A DNA stretch of 64,000 nucleotides from Pararhizobium sp. A13 (lineage in GTDB: Bacteria; Pseudomonadota; Alphaproteobacteria; Rhizobiales; Rhizobiaceae), in contig NZ_CP149511.1 in assembly GCF_040126305.1 (NCBI RefSeq), positions 992,001 through 1,056,000 on the forward strand. The letters are read 5' to 3'. The notes beneath the pieces were generated by a model. The model was not told the DNA's origin, made no database searches, and saw nothing but the letters and a program-made list of their open reading frames with translations. Position numbers and translations under genes: made by a program. Numbering within the stretch: the first letter of the stretch is position 1; each line of letters starts with the position of its first letter. This document shows, piece by piece, positions 25,595 through 34,379 of this stretch.

Positions 25595-26467
25595 TTATCT
25601 GTCGAGGTTCTTGCCAACGGCGCGCATCAGGAAGAAGGCGACGATATTGGCGAGGATGACTGCAATGATGCCGCCGGCCGAGGCACCGCCGACGTCGTAG
25701 CCGAGCAGCGCGGTGCGGTAGATCAGGAACGGCAGGTTGGTGGAGGCGTAGCCCGGTCCGCCATTGGTGGTGACGAGGATTTCCGCATAGACGCCGAGCA
25801 GGAAGATCGTCTGGATCAGGATGACGACGGTGATCGCGCGGGCCAGATGCGGCAGCGTCAGGTAGATGAACCGGTTGACGAAATTGGCGCCGTCCATCTC
25901 GGCGGCTTCCTTCTGCTCGCCGTCGAGCGACTGCAGCGCCGTCAGAAGAATAAGCGTTGCAAACGGCAGCCACTGCCAGGCAACGATGATGATGATCGAC
26001 AACAGCGGATACTGCGCGAACCAGTCGACCGGCTGCAGGCCGAGCGCCCGGCTCATATCGGCCAGCACGCCATAGCCCGGATGCATGATCATGTTCTTCC
26101 AGACCAGGGCTGCCACCGGCGGCATGACGAAGAACGGCGAGATGATCATGATCCGCACGATCCCCTGGCCCAGCATCGGCTGGTCCAGCAGGAGCGCGAT
26201 CGCCACCCCGCCGATGACGGTGATGAACAGCACGCCGACGACGATGACCAGCGTGTTCCAGATCGACTGGAAAAAGGCCGGATCCGTGTAGAAATACTGG
26301 TAGTTGAACAGGCCGGCGAAGCTGACATTGCCCGGATTGAGCAGATTGTAGTTCTGGAACGAGAACCACAGCGTCATCGCCAGCGGCACGATCATCCAGA
26401 TCAGAAGCAGCCCGACCGACGGGGCCACCATGAGGCGCGCAAGCGCCCGCGTATTCTGTGTCGCCAT
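25595..26467 (-). CDS. smoF: Polyol ABC transporter permease
   Basis: A 290-residue MalF-type permease starting MATQNTRALARLMVAPSVGL, with six hydrophobic helices and the EAA loop EAAEMDGANFVNRFIYLTLP around residue 190. It forms the membrane channel with SmoG. Only 13 bases separate it from the smoG start, indicating one operon transcribed leftward from the tagatose kinase. Substrate is inferred from the catabolic genes: galactitol, D-altritol or a related hexitol. Confidence 0.82.
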   Translation of the reverse strand: MATQNTRALARLMVAPSVGLLLIWMIVPLAMTLWFSFQNYNLLNPGNVSFAGLFNYQYFYTDPAFFQSIWNTLVIVVGVLFITVIGGVAIALLLDQPMLGQGIVRIMIISPFFVMPPVAALVWKNMIMHPGYGVLADMSRALGLQPVDWFAQYPLLSIIIIVAWQWLPFATLILLTALQSLDGEQKEAAEMDGANFVNRFIYLTLPHLARAITVVILIQTIFLLGVYAEILVTTNGGPGYASTNLPFLIYRTALLGYDVGGASAGGIIAVILANIVAFFLMRAVGKNLDR

Positions 26468-26517
26468 TGGAACAACCCTCCCTATTCCTAGCCGTTCAAT
26501 CGATCCGGTTTTTTGGT

Positions 26518-27813
26518 CTATCCCAAGCGATCCGCAGACTCGCCGGACGGAGAGGCGGCCTGATCATAGATCGAAAGCACCATGTCCACAGCGGCGATCA
26601 GGATCGCCTCCGGATCGCGTGTTAGCGCAGCTTGAGCCGGGATCAACGGCAGATACTGATGCATCAATGTCTCGGGGATCGCCACGTCCCGCAGCGCTTC
26701 GTTCAAACGATGAACGGCCGCGCGCCCCTCGGGCAGATTCCAATAGTAACGGACGCGGTCGCTGTAGCTGTAATGGCGCTGGACACGCAGGGCAGTTTCA
26801 TCGCCGTGATAATGCCCGTGCCAATCTGAGGGCTCGGCCAGCATTGCGGCTTCGAGGGTCCGCATCAGCGGGCGGTCGCCGTAGCCAGCCACGATTTCCG
26901 AGGCAATGAGGTCGAGCGCATAGGCTGCTTCGCGGTAGGCGAACGTGAGGCCGGGTCCGACCTTGAGGATCGGAAAGCCGTCTCGCACCAGCGCCTGCAG
27001 CGCCTCCGCTGTCTGATAATCCGTCGAGTGAGCCTCAAAAACGAACTGCGTTTCCTCATTAAGCAACGCGGCCAAGCGAAGGGCCCGTGCCGGTTCGTAA
27101 GCCACCACATTCTCGCTGCCGAACTCGACGCCGGGCTGAACGACGAAAGCGATGACGCGCGAAAACGCGTCTGCCAATCCGGCTTCCTGGAAGACTTCGC
27201 GATGAACTGCGATCGTCGCTTGTGCGGCCTCCGGCGCGGTCGGTTCGACGTGATCCAGCACGTGATCGGCGCCGCCCGGCATTGGAACCTCCGTTCCCAA
27301 AATATAGACCGGCGGCACAAGTCCGGCAGACTTTGCGGCAGTCTCGGCAGCAAGCGCCAGTCGCGCGGCCCGCTTGGCGATCGTCGCGTCGTCGAGCGCT
27401 GCCGGTTCGCCAGCGCAGCCCATCGACGCGTCGAGATGGATTTTCGTGAAGCCTGCCCTCACATAGGCTTCGACCATGGCTTCGGCCTTGGCCATCGCAC
27501 TTTCCTGAGCCTCCCGCTTCCAGGGATTGGGTCCGAGATGATCGCCGCCAAACAGGATCTTCGCAGCATCAGCGCCTTCTTCAGCGGCTATTGCGCGGAC
27601 AAGATCCACGAACTTGTCCGGCGTCATGCCGGTATAACCGCCGAACTGATTGACCTGGTTGCAGGTCGCCTCGATCAGCACCTCGCGCTCCGTTCGCGCG
27701 GCCCGGCGGATCGCCGCTCTGAGCACGGTCGGATGGGCGGAGCAGACGGAGGTGATGCCGAAGGGCGTGCTGTCGCGCCGGGCGGATGCAAGGCGCAGGA
27801 GAAGATCGGTCAT
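26518..27813 (-). CDS. D-tagatose-6-phosphate 4-epimerase (GatZ/KbaZ family)
   Basis: A 431-residue protein of the GatZ/KbaZ family (PF08013), from the ATG at 27813 which overlaps the kinase stop as ATGA. Conserved blocks include [49 protein letters not shown] and [13 protein letters not shown]. Older annotation calls such proteins the non-catalytic subunit of tagatose-bisphosphate aldolase. A study of A. tumefaciens C58 showed that a PF08013 member epimerises D-tagatose 6-phosphate to D-fructose 6-phosphate. No catalytic aldolase subunit (GatY/KbaY) is present here, which favours the epimerase role. Confidence 0.8.
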   Translation of the reverse strand: MTDLLLRLASARRDSTPFGITSVCSAHPTVLRAAIRRAARTEREVLIEATCNQVNQFGGYTGMTPDKFVDLVRAIAAEEGADAAKILFGGDHLGPNPWKREAQESAMAKAEAMVEAYVRAGFTKIHLDASMGCAGEPAALDDATIAKRAARLALAAETAAKSAGLVPPVYILGTEVPMPGGADHVLDHVEPTAPEAAQATIAVHREVFQEAGLADAFSRVIAFVVQPGVEFGSENVVAYEPARALRLAALLNEETQFVFEAHSTDYQTAEALQALVRDGFPILKVGPGLTFAYREAAYALDLIASEIVAGYGDRPLMRTLEAAMLAEPSDWHGHYHGDETALRVQRHYSYSDRVRYYWNLPEGRAAVHRLNEALRDVAIPETLMHQYLPLIPAQAALTRDPEAILIAAVDMVLSIYDQAASPSGESADRLG

Positions 27814-28805
27814 GCTAGAACTCCCGTTGTGGCGGAGGCGAGAAAGGTGTCGAGATCGGCAAGGCTGGACACACCCTCCATCGGCCCCTGGCGCGTAACG
27901 CTGCGGGCGCCGGCGGTGTTGGCGAGGAGAAGCGCGCGATCCGGCGCCATGCCCATACGCCGGCATGTGAGATAGGTGGCGCCGAAGACATCGCCGGCGC
28001 CCGTCGGGTCGATTTCCTTGACATGGAAGCCGGGCGCATCGATGCGGTGTGCGCCCGGGCCGAAGAAGGTTGCCCCGTCGCGACCCCGCTTCAGGACGAT
28101 TTCGCTGATACCGGACTCGAGCAGATGGGCCGTGGCAGAGGCTTCGTCAGAATGGCCAGAGGCGACGAAAAGCTCTTCGCCTGAGGGAAGGAGGAGATCT
28201 GTTGCAGCAAGGATTTTGGCGAGCGGGCTTTGCCCCGAGGCATCCATCAGGAGTTCGGCACGGATATTCGGATCGAGCGAGACCGAGCCGCCCCGCGCCT
28301 TAACAGAGGCGGTCGCGATGGACAGCATGTCCAAGACCCCGGGGATGGTGAGGGCCGATCCCATGACATGAACGTGCCCCGCCCGCGCGATCAGGGCGTG
28401 CGCCGCATCCGTCATGCGAATATCGCCAGCCGCCGAATGGGCGATGTTAAAGACGAAATTGCGTGCGCCATCCTGACGATAGCGGACGAACGCGCTGCCC
28501 GTCGGTTTGTCGATGACGGAAATCGCCGAGACGTCGACACCGTCGCGTGCCAGGCGCTCGATATTCAACCGGCCGAAATCATCTTGGCCGACACTGGCGA
28601 CGATACCCGCCGCCCCGCCGACCCGTGAGACCTGATCTATGAAGATCGCCGGTGCGCCGCTCGGATAGGGGCCCATCAAGGACTGCGGCTCGAGAAAGCC
28701 ATCGCCGACTGTCGTCGCCATGATCTCCACGAGAATTTCCCCGATCGTGATCGTCGGGCCGAGAGCTTCGGGCGCAAGCCCTTTCGCAGTACCGGTCACA
28801 TTCAC
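27810..28805 (-). CDS. PfkB-family D-tagatose kinase
   Basis: A 331-residue ribokinase-family enzyme. It has the [19 protein letters not shown] glycine motif and the C-terminal anion-hole and base motif [15 protein letters not shown]. It is the first gene of the leftward operon and overlaps the epimerase gene by four bases. In A. tumefaciens the PF00294 kinase of the equivalent locus phosphorylates D-tagatose at position 6, giving the epimerase its substrate. Regulation is probably by the LacI protein at 32494 through the operator 81 bases upstream. Confidence 0.8.
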   Translation of the reverse strand: MNVTGTAKGLAPEALGPTITIGEILVEIMATTVGDGFLEPQSLMGPYPSGAPAIFIDQVSRVGGAAGIVASVGQDDFGRLNIERLARDGVDVSAISVIDKPTGSAFVRYRQDGARNFVFNIAHSAAGDIRMTDAAHALIARAGHVHVMGSALTIPGVLDMLSIATASVKARGGSVSLDPNIRAELLMDASGQSPLAKILAATDLLLPSGEELFVASGHSDEASATAHLLESGISEIVLKRGRDGATFFGPGAHRIDAPGFHVKEIDPTGAGDVFGATYLTCRRMGMAPDRALLLANTAGARSVTRQGPMEGVSSLADLDTFLASATTGVLA

Positions 28806-28873
28806 CTCCGCTCATTGGCCGCTGCAAGAGTGGCGCCATTTCTCCTCTCGCCAGTAGCCAAAGCGAAGTTTAA

Positions 28874-28901
28874 TGTCAACAATATTTTACATGCGTAAAC
28901 T
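28874..28901 (-). promoter_or_regulatory. Kinase-operon promoter -35 and LacI-type operator A
   Basis: On the minus strand, AGTTTACGCATGTAAA (28901-28886) lies just upstream of a perfect TTGACA -35 box (28879-28874). The core TTTAC-GCAT-GTAAA is palindromic. It matches operator B on the other side of the gap at 13 of 16 positions. The -10 box expected 17 bases on is poor (TACTGG). Binding by the local LacI protein is inferred. Confidence 0.6.
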
Positions 28902-29018
28902 TACGCTGCGAGGCGCAAAAAACTGCGTATCGCAAGCAAAGGCTTCACGAATGTAACGAAATATCCGTGCTATTTCCGGCCACTAGCCTTGCTAGACCCA
29001 GTAGCCACCGTTTTTCTC

Positions 29019-29064
29019 TTGACAGATTTTATGGTTAGATCGATAAAAAGTTTACGCGTGTAGT
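29019..29064 (+). promoter_or_regulatory. smoE promoter with LacI-type operator B
   Basis: A TTGACA -35 box (29019-29024) is followed after 17 bases by GATAAA (29042-29047). The operator AGTTTACGCGTGTAGT (29049-29064) covers the likely transcription start. Operators A and B are about 160 bases apart and point outward to the two operons, so repression by looping is possible. Confidence 0.6.
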
Positions 29065-29100
29065 GTTATACGTGGACATCCGTCAAGGAGGAGCGGGAAA

Positions 29101-30423
29101 ATGAGGAAACAAACTGCAATTCTGTTGTCGTCCGTCGTCGGCGTGGGCCTGGTCGCCAGCTTGGCCGGCGTTGCGCAGGCGGAAGAGTTGACGATCGCCA
29201 CAGTCAACAATGGCGACATGATCATCATGCAGAAGCTGTCGACCACCTGGGAAAAGGAAACCGGCAACAAGCTCAACTGGGTGGTTCTCGAGGAGAACGT
29301 GCTGCGTGAGCGCGTGACGACGGACATCGCCACAAAAGGCGGTCAGTACGATATTCTGACAATCGGCGGCTATGAGGCACCCATCTGGGGCAAGGCCGGC
29401 TGGCTAACGGCAGTCGACGATCTGGGCGATGACTATGATTATGGTGACCTCCTCGATCCCATCAAGAAGGGTTTGAGTATCGACGGCAAGCTCTATGCCG
29501 TTCCCTTCTATACGGAGAGTTCCTTCACGCTCTATCGCAAGGATCTGTTCGACGCTGCGGGCCTGACGATGCCTGAGCAACCGACCTACGACCAGATCAA
29601 GGAATTTGCCGCCAAGCTCACCGACAAGTCGAAGCAGCAATATGGCATCTGCCTGCGCGGCAAGCCCGGCTGGGGCGAGAACATGGCGTTCCTCGGCACC
29701 ATGGTGAACACCTATGGCGGCCGTTGGTTTGATATGGACTGGAAGCCTCAGCTCAACTCCGAACCTTGGAAGAAGGCGGTCGACGACTACGTCAAGCTGA
29801 TGACGGATTTCGGCCCTCCGGGCGCAACCGCCAACGGTTTTAACGAAAACCAGGCCCTCTTCTCCACCGGCCATTGCGCGATGTGGATCGATGCCACCTC
29901 GGCAGCGGGCCGCGTCTACGACCCAAAGCAGAGCCAGGTTGCGGACAAGATTGCATTCAGCCGTGCACCCGTCGCCGAAACGCCCAACGGATCCAGTTGG
30001 TCCTGGTCGTGGAACCTTGCCATTCCGCAGACGTCGCAAAAGGCTGAAGCCGCCAAATCTTTCCTGAAATGGGCGACCTCGAAGGACTATGTGAAGATGG
30101 TCGGCCAGTCGGAAGGATGGGTTGCAGTTCCGCCCGGGACCCGCAAATCGACCTATGCTTTGGAGGAGTACCAGAAGGCGGCGCCGTTCGCCCAGACCGT
30201 GCTCGATGCCATCATGTCGGCCGATCCGTCCAGGCCGACCAAGGATCCGGTCCCCTATACCGGCGTCCAGTTCGTGGCGATCCCTGAGTTCCAGACGATC
30301 GGCACTGTGGTCGGTCAGCAGATCGCCTCGGCGCTTGCCGGTCAGCAGACAGTCGATGCGGCACTCGACGCCGCCCAATCACAGGTCGAGCGTGACATGA
30401 CGCGCGCCGGCTACATCAAGTAA
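29101..30423 (+). CDS. smoE: Polyol ABC transporter substrate-binding protein
   Basis: A 440-residue periplasmic binding protein behind AAGGAGGAG. It has a Sec signal peptide of about 27 residues (hydrophobic run ILLSSVVGVGLVASLAGV, cleavage after AQA). The mature protein is of the extracellular solute-binding family 1, with the domain pattern of sorbitol/mannitol binders (YAVPFYTESSFTLYRKDLF; SWSWSWNLAIPQTS). It captures the hexitol and presents it to SmoFG. It is divergent from the transporter membrane genes but under a matching operator. A hairpin cluster after its stop probably keeps its message more abundant than the downstream enzymes. Confidence 0.85.
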   Translation: MRKQTAILLSSVVGVGLVASLAGVAQAEELTIATVNNGDMIIMQKLSTTWEKETGNKLNWVVLEENVLRERVTTDIATKGGQYDILTIGGYEAPIWGKAGWLTAVDDLGDDYDYGDLLDPIKKGLSIDGKLYAVPFYTESSFTLYRKDLFDAAGLTMPEQPTYDQIKEFAAKLTDKSKQQYGICLRGKPGWGENMAFLGTMVNTYGGRWFDMDWKPQLNSEPWKKAVDDYVKLMTDFGPPGATANGFNENQALFSTGHCAMWIDATSAAGRVYDPKQSQVADKIAFSRAPVAETPNGSSWSWSWNLAIPQTSQKAEAAKSFLKWATSKDYVKMVGQSEGWVAVPPGTRKSTYALEEYQKAAPFAQTVLDAIMSADPSRPTKDPVPYTGVQFVAIPEFQTIGTVVGQQIASALAGQQTVDAALDAAQSQVERDMTRAGYIK

Positions 30424-30433
30424 GTGTTTCTAC

Positions 30434-30540
30434 CCCGCGGCCCCGGCTGCGGGTTCCTCCCGGAGGAGGTCCGGCAGCCTGTCTGCCGGATCTTCCGTCA
30501 GCGATACGGCCCCTCACCACGGGAGCCGGTCCCCTTTTTT
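30434..30540 (+). terminator. Hairpin cluster after smoE (attenuator or partial terminator)
   Basis: Three stems follow the smoE stop: CCCGC-N10-GCGGG (30434-30453), CCGGCAG-N5-CTGCCGG (30471-30489), and GGGA-N5-TCCC ending in a run of six T at 30535-30540. The last resembles a weak factor-independent terminator. Read-through would supply smoS at a lower level, the usual arrangement behind binding-protein genes. Confidence 0.5.
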
Positions 30541-30578
30541 ACCTTCCTCGACACCGAAGCTCGACCGGAGACTAACTT

Positions 30579-31349
30579 ATGAAATTGCAGAACAAGATTG
30601 CGCTGATCACCGGCGGAGCACGTGGCATCGGCCTCGGCTTCGCGCAAGCCTTCGTGAAGGAAGGCGCTACGGTGGTGATTGCCGATATCGACATTCAACG
30701 CGCCACCGATGCCGCATCGTCGATCGGGCCTGCGGCGTTCGCCATTGCGCTGGATGTGACCGATCTTTCCGCGATCGAAGACGTCGTGCAGAAGATCGAC
30801 CAGGATTTCGGCGGCATCGACATTCTCGTCAACAATGCCGCGATCTTCGACATGGCGCCGATCAACGCCATCACGGAAGCCAGCTATGAGCGGGTCTTCG
30901 GCATCAACCTCAAGGGTCCCCTCTTCATGATGAAGGCGGTCTCCAACGTGATGATTGCCCGCGGTCGCGGCGGTAAGATCATCAATATGGCGAGCCAGGC
31001 CGGCCGTCGCGGCGAAGCGCTGGTCGCTCTCTATTGCGCCTCGAAGGCGGCCATTATCTCCGCCACGCAGTCGGCAGCGCTCGCCCTCGTGAAGCACGGC
31101 ATCAAGGTCAACGCCATCGCTCCCGGCGTGGTCGACGGTGAACACTGGGATGTCGTCGATGCCGAATTCGCCAAGTGGGAAGGCCTGAAGCCGGGAGAGA
31201 AGAAGGCGGCCGTCGCCAAATCCGTCCCGATCGGCCGCTTCGCCACGCCAAACGACATCAAAGGCCTCGCGGTATTCCTGGCTTCCGCCGACAGCGACTA
31301 TATCCTCGCCCAGACATACAATGTCGACGGCGGAAACTGGATGAACTGA
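30579..31349 (+). CDS. smoS: Polyol dehydrogenase, SDR family (sorbitol/galactitol 2-dehydrogenase)
   Basis: A 256-residue classical short-chain dehydrogenase, the same length as SmoS of Rhodobacter and very similar in motifs: TGGARGIGLGFAQAF, VIADIDI for NAD preference (acidic residue after the second strand), NNAA, catalytic Ser in IINMASQAGRRGEAL, YCASK and the C-terminal YNVDGGNWMN. SmoS oxidises sorbitol to fructose and galactitol to D-tagatose. With a tagatose kinase and epimerase in the same locus, galactitol to tagatose is the more useful reaction here. It lies in one operon with smoE and the zinc dehydrogenase. Confidence 0.85.
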   Translation: MKLQNKIALITGGARGIGLGFAQAFVKEGATVVIADIDIQRATDAASSIGPAAFAIALDVTDLSAIEDVVQKIDQDFGGIDILVNNAAIFDMAPINAITEASYERVFGINLKGPLFMMKAVSNVMIARGRGGKIINMASQAGRRGEALVALYCASKAAIISATQSAALALVKHGIKVNAIAPGVVDGEHWDVVDAEFAKWEGLKPGEKKAAVAKSVPIGRFATPNDIKGLAVFLASADSDYILAQTYNVDGGNWMN

Positions 31350-31359
31350 GACAAGGACG

Positions 31360-32391
31360 ATGACCACCATGCAGGCGATCCACTATACGGCCAAGGGCCT
31401 CGCGGCGTCGGTTGACATTCCGATGCCGGAACTCCTTCCGGGACATGCGCTGATCAAGGTCCAGGCGGCCGGGCTCTGCCACACCGACATCGACGTGCTG
31501 CACGGCCGATACGGCGAAGGCCGCTTTCCTCTCGTGCCGGGCCATGAATATGCCGGCACCGTCGAGCGCGTGGCCGAAGACGTCACGTCGCTCAAGCCCG
31601 GCGACCGCGTCGCGGTCGATCCGAACCTCCCTTGCGGCGACTGCCCGGCCTGCCGGAAGGGCCTGACCAATCTCTGCGCCCATCTTGGTGCCTATGGCGT
31701 GACACAGGCAGGCGGCTTTGCCGAATACAGCGCCCTGATGGCCACGCATCTTCACCCGATTGGGGACCTCCCCTTCGATGTCGCTGCACTGGCCGAACCG
31801 CTCGCCTGCGTCGTCAACGGGCTGACGAGCGCCAGCCTTAAGACCGGTCCGACGGGGACGCAGACTGCGCTGGTCTTCGGCGCCGGGCCGATCGGCCTCC
31901 TGCTCGCCTTGTCCCTCAAGGCGCGGGGTGTGGAGATCGTGACCATCGCCGACATTAACGAGAGCCGGCTGGATTTTGCCCGTTCGCTCGGCCTCGAAAC
32001 GGCGGTGTCGGGCTCGGCCGCGCTCTCGGAACAGCACCGGACATTCGATTTCGTTGCCGATGCCACCGGCATCCCCCGTGTGGTCGAAGGTATGATCGAC
32101 CTGACGGCCGATGGCGGCACGATACTCGTCTTCGGCGTCTGCGCGCCGGATGCGCGGATCGCCATCGCGCCGTTCGAGATTTTTCGCCGACAGTTGAAGG
32201 TCGTGGGGTCGCATTCGCTAAACCGGAACATTCCACAAGCGCTGGAAACGCTCACGGCCGACCAGGCTGGCAGCGGTGCGATGGCGCGTCTGGTGTCACA
32301 CCGCCTGCCGCTCGCCGAGATCCTGCCCTTCCTGTCAAAGGGATCCAGTGATGTGGCCACGATGAAAGTCCAGTTCGCCGCTGGCGCGTGA
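31360..32391 (+). CDS. Zinc-dependent alcohol dehydrogenase (D-altritol 5-dehydrogenase-like)
   Basis: A 343-residue medium-chain dehydrogenase. Catalytic zinc ligands are visible in GLCHTDIDVLHG and GHEYAG; the structural zinc loop is CGDCPACRKGLTNLC; the nucleotide site is VFGAGPIGLLLAL followed by IADINESRLDFA for NAD. In A. tumefaciens C58 a PF00107 enzyme in the matching locus oxidises D-altritol to D-tagatose. Together with SmoS it would let two hexitols converge on tagatose. Only ten bases separate it from smoS. Another polyol substrate cannot be excluded from sequence. Confidence 0.75.
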   Translation: MTTMQAIHYTAKGLAASVDIPMPELLPGHALIKVQAAGLCHTDIDVLHGRYGEGRFPLVPGHEYAGTVERVAEDVTSLKPGDRVAVDPNLPCGDCPACRKGLTNLCAHLGAYGVTQAGGFAEYSALMATHLHPIGDLPFDVAALAEPLACVVNGLTSASLKTGPTGTQTALVFGAGPIGLLLALSLKARGVEIVTIADINESRLDFARSLGLETAVSGSAALSEQHRTFDFVADATGIPRVVEGMIDLTADGGTILVFGVCAPDARIAIAPFEIFRRQLKVVGSHSLNRNIPQALETLTADQAGSGAMARLVSHRLPLAEILPFLSKGSSDVATMKVQFAAGA

Positions 32392-32493
32392 CGAGGCAAG
32401 CGAGGAGTAGCGCCGCACGCTTTCATCTTGCCTACGGCGCGGCGTCCAGTACAACGAGACCATTCTCAGCTCGCCGAGTCGCGGAGGTTACAG

Positions 32494-33525
32494 GTGAAGA
32501 AGATCAGAACTATGGAAGATTTTTCCGAGTTCGTCGGTCTGTCTCGCCCAACCGTTTCCAAATACTTCAACGACCCCTTCTCCGTACGCAAGAAGACGCG
32601 GGATACGATCGAGGTGGCGTTGAAGAAATCCGGCTACCGGCCGAACATGTTCGCCGTCAATCTGAACCGCCGGCGCAGCAACATCATCGGCGTGATCATC
32701 CCCAACTCGGCCGATCCGTTCTACATGGCCCTCACCCGCCGGATCGAACTGATCGCGAACGAAGCCGGCTTCCTCGCCTTCGTCCTCTCCTCCGATGGCA
32801 AGGCCGAGATGGAGGATCAGGCTATACAGACGTTCAAGTCGATGAACGTCGCCGGCGCCATCATCGCCCCGCTCGGGATCAAGTCGCATCACGCGACGCT
32901 CGAGGAGCTCGGCCGGAGCATTCCGCTCGTGTACGTCGATTCACCACTCGACGAGCAGTCGGCCTTTGTCGGCACCAACAACCGGCAGAGCTTCGGCCTC
33001 ATCGTCGACTACCTCTGCCGCTCCGGCGAGCCGCCCTGCTATTTTGGCATGCCGCATGTCAATACGAACGCCACGACACGACGGGCCGCCTACATCGAAG
33101 CCATGCAATCGTTCGGCCTGGAGCCCCGGATCATCGACATCTCGGATGCCGCCACCTGGGATTTCGAACGCTTCGCCTTCGAAGAGGCAAGTCGATTGTT
33201 CCAGCAGGAAACACCGCTGCCGACGAAGACCATCCTCTGCGCAAACGACCGGCTGGCCTTCGGTGTCATTGCAGCGGCCTATGAGATCGGCCTGAAAGTC
33301 GGGCATGGCAACGAGTGCGATATCCGCGTCGCCGGCCACGACGACCATCCCCTCTCCCGCTACGCCTGCCCCCCAATCACGACGGTCGCCCAAAATTATA
33401 ACGAGATCGGCCGTCTTTCGATCGAGCTGCTGCTTCAAAAGGTGGGCGAGGCACCGGCCTCGGGACAAGCGGTTTCCGAGCGCACACTGCTCAGCGCTGA
33501 GATCATGCTCAGAAAGTCGGCGTAG
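32494..33525 (+). CDS. LacI-family transcriptional repressor of the polyol locus
   Basis: A 343-residue LacI-type regulator. I take the GTG at 32494 behind GGAGG as start (VKKIRTMEDFS); the longer frame adds a non-homologous tail. The helix-turn-helix is MEDFSEFVGLSRPTVSKYF with hinge helix PNMFAVNLNRRR; the sugar-binding half has IIPNSADPFY, CANDRLAFGV and RVAGHDDHPLSRY. It ends the smoE operon and most likely binds operators A and B. It is paralogous to the LacI protein at 61847, including the unusual final motif HDDHPLSRYxCPP. Confidence 0.82.
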   Translation: MKKIRTMEDFSEFVGLSRPTVSKYFNDPFSVRKKTRDTIEVALKKSGYRPNMFAVNLNRRRSNIIGVIIPNSADPFYMALTRRIELIANEAGFLAFVLSSDGKAEMEDQAIQTFKSMNVAGAIIAPLGIKSHHATLEELGRSIPLVYVDSPLDEQSAFVGTNNRQSFGLIVDYLCRSGEPPCYFGMPHVNTNATTRRAAYIEAMQSFGLEPRIIDISDAATWDFERFAFEEASRLFQQETPLPTKTILCANDRLAFGVIAAAYEIGLKVGHGNECDIRVAGHDDHPLSRYACPPITTVAQNYNEIGRLSIELLLQKVGEAPASGQAVSERTLLSAEIMLRKSA

Positions 33526-33621
33526 TCTGTAGTGGCCTGATTGAGCTTCGGAATCCCTTTCGCTGCCCGACTGCCGGGATTGTCTTGAACGGCCTTCAAA
33601 CTGCCGGCCTGACTTGGAGCG

Positions 33622-34296
33622 TCAGGAGCTGACAACCAGTCCTTTGGCTTTGAGCACTGCATCCAGATTACTGACTTCGATCACCGACTTGCCTTGCTTG
33701 TAAGCCGCAATGTAACCGGCTTCGGCATCTTCGCGTGCCTGCGAGAGCTTTGCGACGTCCTGGGCTTCCTGCTTGCGAACCACCACCAACCCGTCCGCGT
33801 CGCCAACGATGATGTCGCCGGGATTAATTAGCTCGCCGCCGACGATAATGGGGTCATTCAAGGCCGTCAGGCTTTCCTTGACCGTTCCCTTGATGCACAC
33901 ACTCAAGGAAAATACCGGAAAACCAAGTTCGCGGAGCTGAAGCGTATCGCGTACGCCCGTGTCGGTCACAAGACCACCAATCCCCTTAGCCAGGCAGGCA
34001 TTGGCTAGCACATCACCGAAAGATCCGGCCTCTTCGTATTCGCCCGCCGATACGACGATGATATCTCCGGGTTGCGCGTAGTTGATGGCGAGTTGCAGCA
34101 TGATGTTGTCACGCGGCGCCGATTTAACCGTGAAGGCGGGGCCGCATAGCTTCATGCGGTAGTCGACGGGCTTGATGCGGGACGACAATGCACCGCGACG
34201 GCCCTGCGCCTCATGAATTGTCGCCGGCGAGAATTTTGCGATGGCGTCGATGTCTGCCGGGCTGGGCCGTTCGGCAATGTTCTTGATGTGGATCAT
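33622..34296 (-). CDS. RraA-like protein (aldolase/demethylmenaquinone methyltransferase fold)
   Basis: About 224 residues from the ATG at 34296 behind GGGAGG. It belongs to the RraA/HMG aldolase fold: FSPATIHEAQGRRGAL, GPAFTV, PGDIIVV, GGLVTDTGVRD (the Arg/Asp metal-site pair), and VGGELINPGDIIVGDADGLVVV. Relatives cleave oxaloacetate or 4-carboxy-4-hydroxy-2-oxoadipate, or inhibit RNase E; the annotated name 'methyltransferase' in this family is historical. It is the last gene of the amino-acid transporter operon, after a hairpin, so a catabolic lyase role is likelier than RNA control. Confidence 0.7.
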   Translation of the reverse strand: MIHIKNIAERPSPADIDAIAKFSPATIHEAQGRRGALSSRIKPVDYRMKLCGPAFTVKSAPRDNIMLQLAINYAQPGDIIVVSAGEYEEAGSFGDVLANACLAKGIGGLVTDTGVRDTLQLRELGFPVFSLSVCIKGTVKESLTALNDPIIVGGELINPGDIIVGDADGLVVVRKQEAQDVAKLSQAREDAEAGYIAAYKQGKSVIEVSNLDAVLKAKGLVVSS

Positions 34297-34320
34297 AAAA
34301 CCTCCCAAGGGTAAGGATGA

Positions 34321-34339
34321 CGGCGGGCAAAGCCCGCCG
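34321..34339 (-). other. Hairpin between the binding-protein gene and the RraA-like gene
   Basis: CGGCGGGC-AAA-GCCCGCCG is a perfect eight-pair stem with a three-base loop, 41 bases downstream of the binding-protein stop on the minus strand. No T-run follows. It is well placed to protect the 3' end of the binding-protein message. Confidence 0.5.
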
Positions 34340-34379
34340 CTTCAAGTCTTTAGACGGATCGGTTGCTGAGTAGCGGGTC

